64,000 nt of DNA from Candidatus Solibacter sp. GTDB lineage: Bacteria; Acidobacteriota; Terriglobia; Bryobacterales; Bryobacteraceae. Of this stretch, positions 34,507 to 42,670 are shown piece after piece. The position numbers were made by a program, and so were the translations under genes. The stretch spans positions 1 through 64,000 of the forward strand of contig PNKE01000019.1 of assembly GCA_013822245.1 (NCBI GenBank). Reading direction: 5' to 3'. Below the pieces are notes generated by a model. That model was given only the letters and a program-made list of their open reading frames with translations. It was not told where the DNA came from and did no database searches. Numbering within the stretch: position 1 is the stretch's first letter; every line of letters begins with the position of its first letter.

Positions 34507-36015
34507 ATGCCGATCAACCCGAACGGGGAGTGCGAGTCGAATCCTCAGCCCGCGGGCAAGCTCTACTGGCTGGCCGCGGTCCTGGTTCTGCTGAGCCTGC
34601 TGGCTCCGGTCGCGGCCGTGGACAGGCCGCCGCTGGTGGACTATCCGAACCACCTCGCGCGTCTTCACATCCTGCAAAACCTCAGCCACGCACCGTTGTT
34701 TCAGCAGCGCTACGAAGCCGTACTCGAGCCGTACCCGAACCTGGCGATGGACCTCCTGCTGATGACCGTGCTGCGTGGCTTCGACATCCACGCGGCCGGC
34801 GCACTGGCGGTGGCGCTGGCGGTGGCTCTGTTCGCCGCGGGTTGCCTGCTGCTGGGCCGGTCCGCGCAGGGCAGGCGGCACTGGCCGGCGCTGCTGGCCT
34901 GTTTCATGGTGTACAACTCCCAGTTCCTCTATGGCTTCATCAACTACACGTTCGGGATCGCGCTGTACCTGCTGGCGCTTGCAGTGTGGTTCTGGCACCG
35001 TGACCGCCGTACTCCCGGCAGCTATGCGTTGTTGTACGCGCTGGCAACGGCGGCCTATCTGGCCCACCTGATCGGCTTCGCGGCGCTCGGACTCAGCCTG
35101 GTCTGCCTGGCCGTCATGGAGCGTCTCCAGCGGCGGGTTCCGCTTGCGGCGCTGGCTGGCGACATGGCGGCGCTCATTCCAGGACTGCTTCTCTACGCCA
35201 GCCTCGGGTCGAACCGCGGCGCGACGGCGCTGACATGGGCGTCGGCGGCGGAAAAGCTGAAACACAGCCTATCGTGGCTGATCAGCTACCACACGGCGCC
35301 AACGGCGGCATACGGACTTCTCTTGCTGGCTGCCGGGATTCTGCTGGCCTGGAAAGGCAGGTCCACGGTGAATCCGCTGCTGGCCGCCGTGTCCGGGGTG
35401 CTGTGGGCCGGCGTCGCGCTCCTGCCGGACAACGTCGGCATGGGCACCGACCTATACGCCAGACTGGTGATCCCGGCGGTTTCGGTGACCTTGATCAGCG
35501 TCCGCATCGAGTCCCGCCGCGGCCCGGCATTGGCGGCCATCGCCCTGGCCCTGGGCGTCTTCCTGGCGCGTCAGGCCGAGATCGGCTTCACCTGGCGGGC
35601 CGGCCAGCACCTCATGCGGGAGCAACTGGCGCTGCTTGCCGAACTGCCGGCCGGAGCCAAACTGTATCCGATTTCCTGGTTCACGGGTGATGCCGCCCAG
35701 GCCAAACGCGAACAGCATCTCTCGCACCTTCCGCATTACGCGACCATCGGCAAGCAGGTCTACGTGCCCACCCTGCTCGCCGTGCGCGGGCAACAGCCGA
35801 TCGCGCTGCGCAACCCTCCCTGGTACCGGTCGGTGCGTCCGGGCACGGCCGCGGCGGCGGCCCCCTGGCAATCCATCCTCGGCAACTACGGCTTCGTCTG
35901 GACCTTCGGCGTGACGGCGGACTACGACGCCCTGCTCGGCGCGCGCTGTGAATTGATCGGCGCGCGGGGCAAGGGACGGCTCTACCGCGTCAGGAGCCCT
36001 CAGCCGGGCGGCTGA
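34507..36015 (+). CDS. Polytopic membrane protein, GT-C-like
   Basis: A 502-residue protein with about ten predicted membrane helices and a short C-terminal soluble tail. After the first helix comes D-R-P-P-L-V-D-Y-P-N-H-L-A-R, an Asp-containing first periplasmic loop like that of GT-C glycosyltransferases, which use polyprenyl-phosphate sugars. Overall identity to a named family is not evident. It lies 23 bases after the O-glycosylation ligase gene on the same strand, which supports a shared role in envelope glycan assembly. Confidence 0.65.
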   Translation: MPINPNGECESNPQPAGKLYWLAAVLVLLSLLAPVAAVDRPPLVDYPNHLARLHILQNLSHAPLFQQRYEAVLEPYPNLAMDLLLMTVLRGFDIHAAGALAVALAVALFAAGCLLLGRSAQGRRHWPALLACFMVYNSQFLYGFINYTFGIALYLLALAVWFWHRDRRTPGSYALLYALATAAYLAHLIGFAALGLSLVCLAVMERLQRRVPLAALAGDMAALIPGLLLYASLGSNRGATALTWASAAEKLKHSLSWLISYHTAPTAAYGLLLLAAGILLAWKGRSTVNPLLAAVSGVLWAGVALLPDNVGMGTDLYARLVIPAVSVTLISVRIESRRGPALAAIALALGVFLARQAEIGFTWRAGQHLMREQLALLAELPAGAKLYPISWFTGDAAQAKREQHLSHLPHYATIGKQVYVPTLLAVRGQQPIALRNPPWYRSVRPGTAAAAAPWQSILGNYGFVWTFGVTADYDALLGARCELIGARGKGRLYRVRSPQPGG

Positions 36016-36236
36016 ACCTGTCTCCCGGCCATCTGTCCGCTCCGGCGCTTACTTTCAAACTGCCCCTCCCCGGCGATCGCCGCAATGGCGCGCCTTCCGG
36101 TTCCAGCCGCGCCGCCATCGGAGTTACAGCCAGTCAGCCCGGCCTGATGAACTTCGCCTCGCTGCTCGACGCCTCTGGCGCGGCGGCTGCTACCGCCCCG
36201 GCGTCCCACGCCAGTTCGGCGCGGATCTACTGGGAC

Positions 36237-36268
36237 AAAAGGGCAGCCCCCGCCGGGACCGCCCTTTC
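36237..36268 (-). terminator. Terminator between convergent genes
   Basis: AAAGGGC (36238-36244) pairs with GCCCTTT (36261-36267) around a GC-rich loop. It is followed on the minus strand by a short T run, just after the kinase stop. The symmetric A/T flanks could serve both strands. The rest of 36016-36292 holds no gene I can support. Confidence 0.55.
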
Positions 36269-36292
36269 GCTCTCTTGTCTCTTGCCTCTGAA

Positions 36293-37375
36293 CTAACGCT
36301 GCACGCGCGCCGACCCGCCCTTGGCGAACTGTTTCACCTGGTCCACCGTGGCCATCGTCGTGTCGCCGGGGAACGTCGTCAGCAGCGCCCCGTGCGCCCA
36401 GCCCAGCTTCACCGCTTCCACCGGCTCGGCCCCCGAAAGCAGCCCGTAGAAGAAGCCCGACGCAAATCCGTCGCCGCCGCCGATGCGGTCGATCACGTCC
36501 AGTTCCGCCGTCGGCGCCGAATGCGTCTCGCCGTCGATCCACGCCACCGCGCTCCAACTGTGCCGGTTGGTCGAATGCACCTCGCGCAACGTCGTCGCCA
36601 CCGCCTTCACCTGCGGGAACCGCTTCACCACCGCGTCGATCATGCCGAAAAACACCGTCGGATCCAGCTTCGACTTGGCGTGCGCATCCGGCCCCTGCAA
36701 CCCCAATCCAAGCTGCAAGTCCTCTTCATTGCCCACCAGCACATCGACGTTTTCGACAATCCGGTTCATCGTCTCCACCGCCTTGTCGCCGCCGCCCGAA
36801 ATCTTCCACAGCTTCGCCCGGAAGTTCAGGTCGAACGATACGACCGCCCCGGCCGCCTTGGCCGCCTTCATGCCTTCGATGATCACTTCGGGCGTGGTCG
36901 GCGACAGCGCCGCGAAAATGCCGCCCGAATGGAACCAGCGCACGCCGCCCGCGAAGATCTCGCTCCAGTCGAAGTCGCCGGGCTTCAGCAGCCCGCCGGC
37001 CTCGTTCGACCGGTTGTAGAACACCACCGGCGCCCGCACGCCCTGGCCGCGGTCGCTGTAGACCGTCGCCATGTTCGGCCCGCGCACGCCGTCGTGCTCG
37101 AAGTACTTATAGAACGGCTTCACGCCCATCGCCTTCACGCGTTCGGCGATCAGGTCGCCGATCGGGTACTTCACCATCGCCGTGGCGATGCCCGTCTTCA
37201 GGCCGAAACAGTCGGCCAGGTTGGCGGCGCAATTAAACTCGCCGCCGGAGACGTGGATGGCGCACTCGGCCGCCTTCCGGAACGGGATGATGCCGGGATC
37301 GAGCCGGTGAATCAAAGCGCCGAGCGACACGAAGTCCAGCGCGGCGGTCGCGGGAATGGTCAGTCCGTATTTCAT
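36293..37375 (-). CDS. PfkB-family sugar kinase, probably 2-keto-3-deoxygluconate kinase
   Basis: A 360-residue ribokinase-fold protein. The ATG at 37375 begins M-K-Y-G-L-T-I-P; the open frame runs further upstream without kinase-like sequence, so that extension is rejected. Motif 1 is G-G-E-F-N-C-A-A-N-L-A near residue 44 and motif 2 is D-R-I-G-G-G-D-G-F-A-S-G-F near 310, with the catalytic Asp in G-G-G-D-G. Overall sequence style fits KdgK, which phosphorylates 2-keto-3-deoxygluconate in uronate and Entner-Doudoroff-type catabolism, but fructokinase or another sugar specificity cannot be excluded. It is a monocistronic minus-strand gene with a terminator at its 3' end. Confidence 0.85.
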   Translation of the reverse strand: MKYGLTIPATAALDFVSLGALIHRLDPGIIPFRKAAECAIHVSGGEFNCAANLADCFGLKTGIATAMVKYPIGDLIAERVKAMGVKPFYKYFEHDGVRGPNMATVYSDRGQGVRAPVVFYNRSNEAGGLLKPGDFDWSEIFAGGVRWFHSGGIFAALSPTTPEVIIEGMKAAKAAGAVVSFDLNFRAKLWKISGGGDKAVETMNRIVENVDVLVGNEEDLQLGLGLQGPDAHAKSKLDPTVFFGMIDAVVKRFPQVKAVATTLREVHSTNRHSWSAVAWIDGETHSAPTAELDVIDRIGGGDGFASGFFYGLLSGAEPVEAVKLGWAHGALLTTFPGDTTMATVDQVKQFAKGGSARVQR

Positions 37376-37697
37376 GGGGGTGTCCTGAATTTCGAGCGCC
37401 GTCAACACCGGACTCGAAACTTCTAATGTATCAGACCCCCGGGTCGGCTTCGACTTCGCCTCAAGCGAGTGCGCCGATTGCCCCATGCCACGAATTGGCG
37501 CCCCATGTTCAAGAAGGGCGGGCCTTCGCTGCACGCGCTTCCATCCCGGCAATGCGCTCTGCCGGGCACTGCTCCGCCGAATACATCTCAGCTCAGTCTT
37601 GCCGGTGTCGAAGTTGCCGCCGAAACCGGGCACATGACGGCCGGGTTGCACTCAAGGCTGCGGAAGTCGTGCTGGTTGGCGCTAGAATGAGTGCATC
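37376..37697. other. Divergent intergenic region
   Basis: About 320 bases between the divergent sugar kinase and oxidoreductase genes. No gene, RNA or clear operator was recognised. It should contain both promoters. Confidence 0.4.
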
Positions 37698-38804
37698 ATG
37701 AGCGTCAACAGAAGGTCCTTCCTCTTGGCCACTCCGCTGGCCGCCCACGCCGCCACATGGCAAGACACCCCGAAAGTGCCCACGGCCGTGATCGGGACCG
37801 GGGGCCGCGGCTCCTACCTGCTACGGGGGGTGTTGGAGCAGAGCAACACGAAGGTGGCCATGCTTTGCGACAACAAGCCCGACCGCCTGGACAAGGCCGC
37901 GACGGCGGCCGCCAGGGACAACCCGAAGACCACAACCGACTGGCGGAAGGTGATCGACGACAAGAGCATCGAAGCGGTGTTCATCGCCACGCCTCCACAC
38001 CTGCATGCCGAGATGGCCATCGCGGCGATCAAGGCGGGCAAGCATGTGTATTGCGAAAAGCCGATCGGCATCAAGGCGAGCGAGATCAGGCAACTGCTGG
38101 CGGCGGCGAAGGCGTCGAAAAAGGTGTTCGTGGCCGGGCAGCAGTTGCGGTCGATGACGATGCTGCAGGAGGCGGTGGGCAAGATCCACGACGGCATTAT
38201 CGGCGACATCGTGATGGTGAAGGCGCAGCGCCATGCGACGGCCGATCTGCCGCATGACGGCAGTTCGGGCGACTGGTATTTCGACGTCAACAAGGGCGGC
38301 GGGTACCTGGTGGAGCAGTCGGTCCACAATCTGGATCTGATCAACTGGGTGATGAACGCGCATCCGGAGAAGGCGTGCGGATGGGGCGCGATCAACTTCT
38401 ACAAGAACCAGCCGCCGGGGCGCACGATTTTCGATTGCGGCAGCATGGTGTTCAACTACCCGAAGAACGTTCAAATGTCGTTCACGCAGATGGTGTTCCA
38501 TCCGCGGGCGATGCCGCTGGGCAACCAGTATGTCCATGTGTTCGGCACGAAGGGTTCTGTGGACCTGATGGGTGCGCCGACGATGTTCCCGATCGGCGGG
38601 GGCCCGGCGGCGTTGCTGGCCGAGAAGCGGAAAGAGTCGCCGCACGCGCACATCGAGATGTTCTACCGGTCGATCATCGAGAACAAACCGTCGCCGGCTG
38701 ATGCCACGGTGGGGGCGGCGGCGGCGTTGACGGCGATCCTGGGCCACGAAGCGATGGCCAAGCAGCAGATCGTGAACTGGAGCGATTTCGGGATCGCGAT
38801 CTAG
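37698..38804 (+). CDS. Gfo/Idh/MocA-family oxidoreductase with N-terminal export signal
   Basis: A 368-residue protein. The N-terminus S-V-N-R-R-S-F-L-L-A-T-P-L-A-A-H-A-A has the twin-arginine pattern, so export with bound NAD(P) is likely. The Rossmann fold begins V-I-G-T-G-G-R-G near residue 32, and the conserved E-K-P motif (Y-C-E-K-P-I-G) near residue 117 contributes the family's catalytic Lys. The C-terminal beta-sheet domain is complete. Such Tat-exported members are abundant in Acidobacteriota and Planctomycetota and oxidise or epimerise sugars or inositols. Specificity is unknown. A terminator follows directly. Confidence 0.88.
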   Translation: MSVNRRSFLLATPLAAHAATWQDTPKVPTAVIGTGGRGSYLLRGVLEQSNTKVAMLCDNKPDRLDKAATAAARDNPKTTTDWRKVIDDKSIEAVFIATPPHLHAEMAIAAIKAGKHVYCEKPIGIKASEIRQLLAAAKASKKVFVAGQQLRSMTMLQEAVGKIHDGIIGDIVMVKAQRHATADLPHDGSSGDWYFDVNKGGGYLVEQSVHNLDLINWVMNAHPEKACGWGAINFYKNQPPGRTIFDCGSMVFNYPKNVQMSFTQMVFHPRAMPLGNQYVHVFGTKGSVDLMGAPTMFPIGGGPAALLAEKRKESPHAHIEMFYRSIIENKPSPADATVGAAAALTAILGHEAMAKQQIVNWSDFGIAI

Positions 38805-38823
38805 GTTCGGATCAGGGAAGCGA

Positions 38824-38861
38824 AGGGCCTGTCACCGCATGGCGCGGGGCAGGCCCTTTTT
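38824..38861 (+). terminator. Rho-independent terminator
   Basis: An 8-base perfect stem (AGGGCCTG at 38824-38831 with CAGGCCCT at 38850-38857) is followed by a T run. It sits 20 bases after the oxidoreductase stop. Confidence 0.8.
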
Positions 38862-38869
38862 ATATCGGG

Positions 38870-39574
38870 TCAGGGTAGAAGTGGGGCGGACTGTTCGGGC
38901 GTGGTGATGCCGGGGGGCAGCTCCATGATTTTGATGTTGCGGAAGTGGATCTCGGCGCCTTCGGATTCAAGGCAGATGTAGCCCTTTTTCTGGGTGGACT
39001 TGGAGATGCCGTTGACGAATTTGCCGTTGATGGCGAGTTTCACTGTGCCGTCGACGGCGATGACGGTGTAGGTGTTCCACTGGCCGCGGGGGAAGCAACG
39101 GCCTTCGAGGGATTTGCTGCGGGGGCCGCGGGGGTTATCGGGGATGGTGGTGACGCCGCCGACGCCGAACAACTCGCCTTCAACGTAGGCGACGGGGGGG
39201 GCGACGCCGTTCCTGGTGTTGAGCTTGACCCAATCGAGTTCGAGCATCTGGACTTCGACGCCGTTGGGGAGGCGGGATTTGGGGTTGGGGTCGGCGTTGC
39301 TCCAGATGAAGGTGCCGGAGTTCCCGCCTGGCTCCATGTGCATCCACTCGATGTGGAGGATGAAGTTTTCGTACTGGCGGTCAGTGCGCATGACGCCGAT
39401 GGGCGTGCCTTTGCAGATGATGACGCCCTTCTTGACGGACCAGGTGTCGGGGTCTGTGTTGACGTTAACCCAGCCTTTGAGGTTCTTGCCGTTGAAGAGG
39501 TCGCGGAACTGTGGGGTTTGCGCCGAGACCGGCAGCACAAAGGCGGCGAGGGCGAGCAGGAGGGTTCGTCTCAT
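38870..39574 (-). CDS. DUF1080 (3-keto-disaccharide hydrolase-like) secreted protein
   Basis: A 234-residue protein with a clear signal peptide (about 1-18, V-S-A-Q). The mature part is one DUF1080 domain, a concanavalin-like sandwich. It shows [13 protein letters not shown] at the start, [11 protein letters not shown] in the middle, N-G-V-E-V-Q-M-L-E and G-Q-W-N-T-Y-T-V. Characterised members hydrolyse 3-keto-glucosides. A Gfo/Idh/MocA oxidoreductase, the enzyme type that could make the 3-keto group, lies just across the terminator on the opposite strand, which makes a shared glycan pathway attractive but unproven. No partner gene follows it on the minus strand. Confidence 0.85.
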   Translation of the reverse strand: MRRTLLLALAAFVLPVSAQTPQFRDLFNGKNLKGWVNVNTDPDTWSVKKGVIICKGTPIGVMRTDRQYENFILHIEWMHMEPGGNSGTFIWSNADPNPKSRLPNGVEVQMLELDWVKLNTRNGVAPPVAYVEGELFGVGGVTTIPDNPRGPRSKSLEGRCFPRGQWNTYTVIAVDGTVKLAINGKFVNGISKSTQKKGYICLESEGAEIHFRNIKIMELPPGITTPEQSAPLLP

Positions 39575-39767
39575 GATGGGACCATCTTACAGCGCGGGGG
39601 GGCGGGTGTGCCGTTGAGGCGGGCGGACGGGTTGCGCGGCATGGGCGGCGCTGCCGTCCGGGGCGCCGAAAAGCGTTCCCGCTCTCTTATGGTTGCGGCT
39701 CAGCGAGAGCCGGGAGGGATGAGGGAGACCCGCTCGCTGTGTTCGCGGCCCGGGAGTCTGGCGCGGG

Positions 39768-39794
39768 TTGACATATATCCGCAATGGATATAGT
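39768..39794 (+). promoter_or_regulatory. PadR-gene promoter overlapping an inverted-repeat operator
   Basis: A TTGACA -35 (39768-39773) and a TATAGT -10 (39789-39794) are spaced by 15 bases. A perfect 7-5-7 inverted repeat, TATATCC then GGATATA (39774-39792), fills the spacer and overlaps the -10. It lies about 10 bases before the PadR start codon, the expected place and shape for PadR autorepression. Confidence 0.75.
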
Positions 39795-39802
39795 GTCGAA
39801 GC

Positions 39803-40150
39803 ATGGGAAAGAAAGAGACCGTGCACGCCCCGCTGACGCCGGCGGTGTTGCATATCCTGCTGGCGCTTTCGACGGGAGAGCGGCACGGGTACGGGATTAT
39901 GAAGCAGGTGGCGGAGGACTCGGCGGGCAAGGTCAAAATGGGTCCGGGGACGCTGTATGGGTCCATCGGACGGATGATGGAGGCGGGGCTGATCCGGGAA
40001 AGCGACAAGCGGACAGATCCGGAGTTGGACGACGAGCGGCGGATTTATTACAGGCTCACGGGCGTGGGGCGGGCGGCGCTGGGCGCGGAACTGAAGCGGT
40101 ATCGCGGCGTGGTGGCGGTGGCGGAAGGACGATTGGCGTATGCATGTTGA
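39803..40150 (+). CDS. PadR-family transcriptional regulator
   Basis: A 115-residue protein made of the PadR winged-helix domain. It has V-L-H-I-L-L-A-L near residue 14, G-E-R-H-G-Y-G-I-M-K-Q-V near 25, G-P-G-T-L-Y-G-S-I-G-R-M (recognition helix) near 47, and R-R-I-Y-Y-R-L-T near 79. The C-terminal dimerisation helix is short, as in the PadR-s2 subfamily. PadR repressors bind inverted repeats near their own promoter and respond to phenolics, drugs or other small molecules. A perfect inverted repeat covers its promoter. It overlaps the next gene by 11 bases, as in the common PadR/membrane-protein pairs of Acidobacteriota. Confidence 0.9.
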   Translation: MGKKETVHAPLTPAVLHILLALSTGERHGYGIMKQVAEDSAGKVKMGPGTLYGSIGRMMEAGLIRESDKRTDPELDDERRIYYRLTGVGRAALGAELKRYRGVVAVAEGRLAYAC

Positions 40151-40898
40151 CGCCGGGAGCCGGCGCTACCGGGCGTGGTATGGTGCGATGCTGCGGCTGT
40201 ATCCGCGGCCGTTTTATGAGCGGTTCGGCGAGGCGATGGAGCAGACGTTTCAGGATTTGTGCAGGGAGCGGCGGCAGGCCGGACGGGGCGTGACGGGGCT
40301 GGCGGCGTGGGTATATTTCGAGACGGCGGCGGGCATTGTGAAAGAGAACGGAGCTTCTATGACGGAGATGCGGAAGACGGTGGCGCGGGCGGCGGTGGTG
40401 GCGCTGGTGCTGTTGATGGCGCCGATCGTGGGGTCGCGGGTGGTGGAGGGATGGAACTGGGGCGTGGGGGCGTTTGTGTTCACCTATGTGATGTTCTTCG
40501 GGACGGCGCTGGCGTATGGGCTGATCGCGGGGAGGATGGGCGCGTGGGCGTACAAGGCGGCGGTTGGACTGGCGCTGGTCTCTGGGTTCGTGATGGGGTG
40601 GGCGACGATGGTGCATATGTCGGAGACCGAGAATCCGGTGAACCTGGTGTACTTCGGCGTACTGGCGGTGGGGGCGGTTGGGGCATGGCTGGCGAGGCTG
40701 AAGGCGCGGGGGATGGCGCGGGCGATGTTCGCGATGGCGGGGGCGCTGGCGGTGGCGTTTGTGATCACGCAGGTGGTGATGGTGGATACGCCGGCGGGGC
40801 CGGTGTGGGATGCCGGCATGAGGCATGGTGGGGGTATGGCGTTGTTCGCGGTGTCGGGGTTGTTGTTCCGGCGGGCGAGTGTGGCGGAGGTGAAGTAG
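40140..40898 (+). CDS. PadR-partner membrane protein
   Basis: A 252-residue protein. A soluble N-terminal segment of about 75 residues (R-R-Y-R-A-W-Y-G-A-M-L-R-L-Y-P and F-x-E-R-F-G-E-A-M-E-Q-T-F-x-D-L) comes first, followed by five or six membrane helices. The L-Y-P-x-x-F-x-x-x-F-G-x-x-M phrase is characteristic of proteins encoded directly after PadR regulators in Acidobacteriota, often fused to or followed by ABC-type permeases. Its function is unknown; a sensor or an antisigma-like partner role is only a guess. The overlap with the PadR gene implies tight co-expression. Confidence 0.75.
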   Translation: MHVDAGSRRYRAWYGAMLRLYPRPFYERFGEAMEQTFQDLCRERRQAGRGVTGLAAWVYFETAAGIVKENGASMTEMRKTVARAAVVALVLLMAPIVGSRVVEGWNWGVGAFVFTYVMFFGTALAYGLIAGRMGAWAYKAAVGLALVSGFVMGWATMVHMSETENPVNLVYFGVLAVGAVGAWLARLKARGMARAMFAMAGALAVAFVITQVVMVDTPAGPVWDAGMRHGGGMALFAVSGLLFRRASVAEVK

Positions 40899-41042
40899 GC
40901 GCCGTGCGGCGATTGCGGGTTCGGGGGCGTGGCGAGTGGGCGGCGGAACTGCCTCGCGCTCACGTCCGAGCCTCGCGGGCGGGCGGGAGCCGGGCTGCCG
41001 TGCGGCGTATGTTAGCATCGAAGGCGTTGGGGAACCGCGCGC

Positions 41043-41801
41043 TTGCTTGATCTGATCAAAGGCCCAATCCTCACTTTCCAGGAGTTCGTGCTCCTGGCTG
41101 GACGCTCGATCCGGGGCATTTTCCGCAAGCCATATTACTGGCCCGACGTGTTCACGCAGATGGACCTGATCGGGATCGGCAGCCTGCCGGTGGTGCTGTT
41201 GACGGGATTTTTCAGCGGCGCGGTGATGGCGTTGCAGATGTCGCGGGCGTTGCAGACGTATGGGGCGACGTCGCAGATCGGCCAGATTGTGGCGATCACG
41301 CTGGTGCGCGAGATGGGTCCGGTGCTGACGGCATTGATGGTGGCGGGGCGGAATTCGTCGGGCATGGCGAGCGAACTGGGTTCGATGAAGGTGACCGAGC
41401 AGATTGACGCCATGCGGGCGCTGGGCACCGATCCGGTAATGAAACTGGTGAAGCCGCGGCTGATCGCCACGGCCACGATGCTGCCGCTGTTGACGATTCT
41501 GGCGGACTTCGTGGGCATCTTCGGCGGCTGGATTGTGGCCTGCCCGCTGCTGGGGCTGACCAGCGACGCGCAGTATTGGAACAACTCCTGGCGGAGCCTG
41601 GAGTATAACGACATCACCCAGGGGCTGTTGAAACCGTTTGTATTCGCCGTCGTCTTGTCGCTTGTGGGCTGTTTCTACGGCATGAGGACGACGGGCGGGA
41701 CGCAGGGCGTGGGGCTGGCGACGACGCAGGCGGTGGTTGTGGCGAGCGTGTGGGTGGTGGTGCTGACGTTCCTGATCGGACGCATATTCGTTTCCATGTA
41801 G
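41043..41801 (+). CDS. mlaE: MlaE-type lipid ABC transporter permease
   Basis: A 252-residue permease starting at TTG. It has five or six membrane helices and the family core: L-P-V-V-L-L-T-G-F-F-S-G-A-V-M near 49, R-E-M-G-P-V-L-T-A-L-M-V-A-G-R near 87, and E-L-G-S-M-K-V-T-E-Q-I-D-A-M-R-A-L-G near 112, the cytoplasmic coupling region of MlaE/TGD1. It works with the ATPase and MCE protein encoded next to move phospholipids between inner and outer membranes. No STAS-domain MlaB gene follows. Three genes run together on one strand. Confidence 0.92.
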   Translation: MLDLIKGPILTFQEFVLLAGRSIRGIFRKPYYWPDVFTQMDLIGIGSLPVVLLTGFFSGAVMALQMSRALQTYGATSQIGQIVAITLVREMGPVLTALMVAGRNSSGMASELGSMKVTEQIDAMRALGTDPVMKLVKPRLIATATMLPLLTILADFVGIFGGWIVACPLLGLTSDAQYWNNSWRSLEYNDITQGLLKPFVFAVVLSLVGCFYGMRTTGGTQGVGLATTQAVVVASVWVVVLTFLIGRIFVSM

Positions 41802-41813
41802 GCGCAGCCAACG

Positions 41814-42635
41814 ATGGCCGGGACACAGGACAGATCGATTCTCGCATTCGACGAAGTGACGGTGCGGTTTGACGGCCGGGCGGTGCTGGACCGGGTGTCG
41901 TTTGAGCTGCACCGGGGCGAATCGCTGGTGCTGGTGGGCGAAGCGGGCAGCGGGAAAACGGTGCTGCTGAAATCGGCATTGGGGTTGATCAAGGCCGACG
42001 GCGGAAGGATCTACCTGTTCGGCGAGGACGTGACGAAGGCGGCCGAGCAGCAGTGGTACGGCCTGCGGGCGCGGATGGGTGTGCTGTTTCAGGAGGGCGG
42101 GCTGTTTGATTCGCTGTCGATTGAAGACAACGTGGCGTATCCGCTGCTGAACCAGGCGTCGCTGAGGTGCCCGGAGGAGGAGCTGGCGCGGCGGGTGGAG
42201 CAGTCTTTGGAATTCGTTGAGCTGGGGCACACGCTGGAGAAGTTTCCGAGCGAACTGTCGGGCGGCATGAGGCGCCGGGTCGGCATTGCGCGGGCGATTG
42301 TGACCGAGCCGGATCTGCTGCTCTACGATTCGCCGACGGCCGGGCTGGACCCGATCACGGCGGCGACGATCATGGCGCTGATCATTAAGGGGCGCGACGT
42401 CAGGCGGGCGACGACGGTGATCGTGACGCACAGGTATCAGGACGGGGAGATGCTGACGCGATACCGGCACGATGCGTCGCTCGGACATGTTGTGCCTGCG
42501 GCGGCCAATGGGAGCGGGCCGCGGACGCATTACGTCGCGTTGCGCGAAGGCAGGATTGTGTTCGATGGATCGCAGTCGGAGATGGAAGCGGCGGCGGATG
42601 AATATGTCGCCAATTTCGTGCGGCGGCCGGGATAG
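41814..42635 (+). CDS. mlaF: MlaF-type ABC transporter ATPase
   Basis: A 273-residue ATPase with Walker A G-E-A-G-S-G-K-T (42-49), the Q-loop in V-L-F-Q-E-G-G-L-F-D-S-L, signature L-S-G-G-M-R-R-R, Walker B L-L-L-Y-D-S-P-T-A-G-L-D and H-loop V-T-H-R-Y. The Q-E-G-A/G-L-F-D-S phrase is typical of MlaF. Walker B has D-S in place of D-E, so Ser stands at the usual catalytic Glu. This deserves checking against homologues, because it would affect ATP hydrolysis. It lies 12 bases after the permease gene. Confidence 0.9.
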   Translation: MAGTQDRSILAFDEVTVRFDGRAVLDRVSFELHRGESLVLVGEAGSGKTVLLKSALGLIKADGGRIYLFGEDVTKAAEQQWYGLRARMGVLFQEGGLFDSLSIEDNVAYPLLNQASLRCPEEELARRVEQSLEFVELGHTLEKFPSELSGGMRRRVGIARAIVTEPDLLLYDSPTAGLDPITAATIMALIIKGRDVRRATTVIVTHRYQDGEMLTRYRHDASLGHVVPAAANGSGPRTHYVALREGRIVFDGSQSEMEAAADEYVANFVRRPG

Positions 42636-42670
42636 GGCGCCGCGACATATGGGAAGCTGGAGATCAAGTC

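Noticed and set aside
37426-37701. Small plus-strand open frame between the kinase and oxidoreductase genes
   Set aside because: No ribosome binding site, low-complexity translation, and overlap with the real downstream start.
40056-42530. Long minus-strand open frame of 824 codons
   Set aside because: It lies antisense to the PadR partner and Mla genes. Its translation is low-complexity Arg/His/Pro with no domain. It is a GC-driven shadow.
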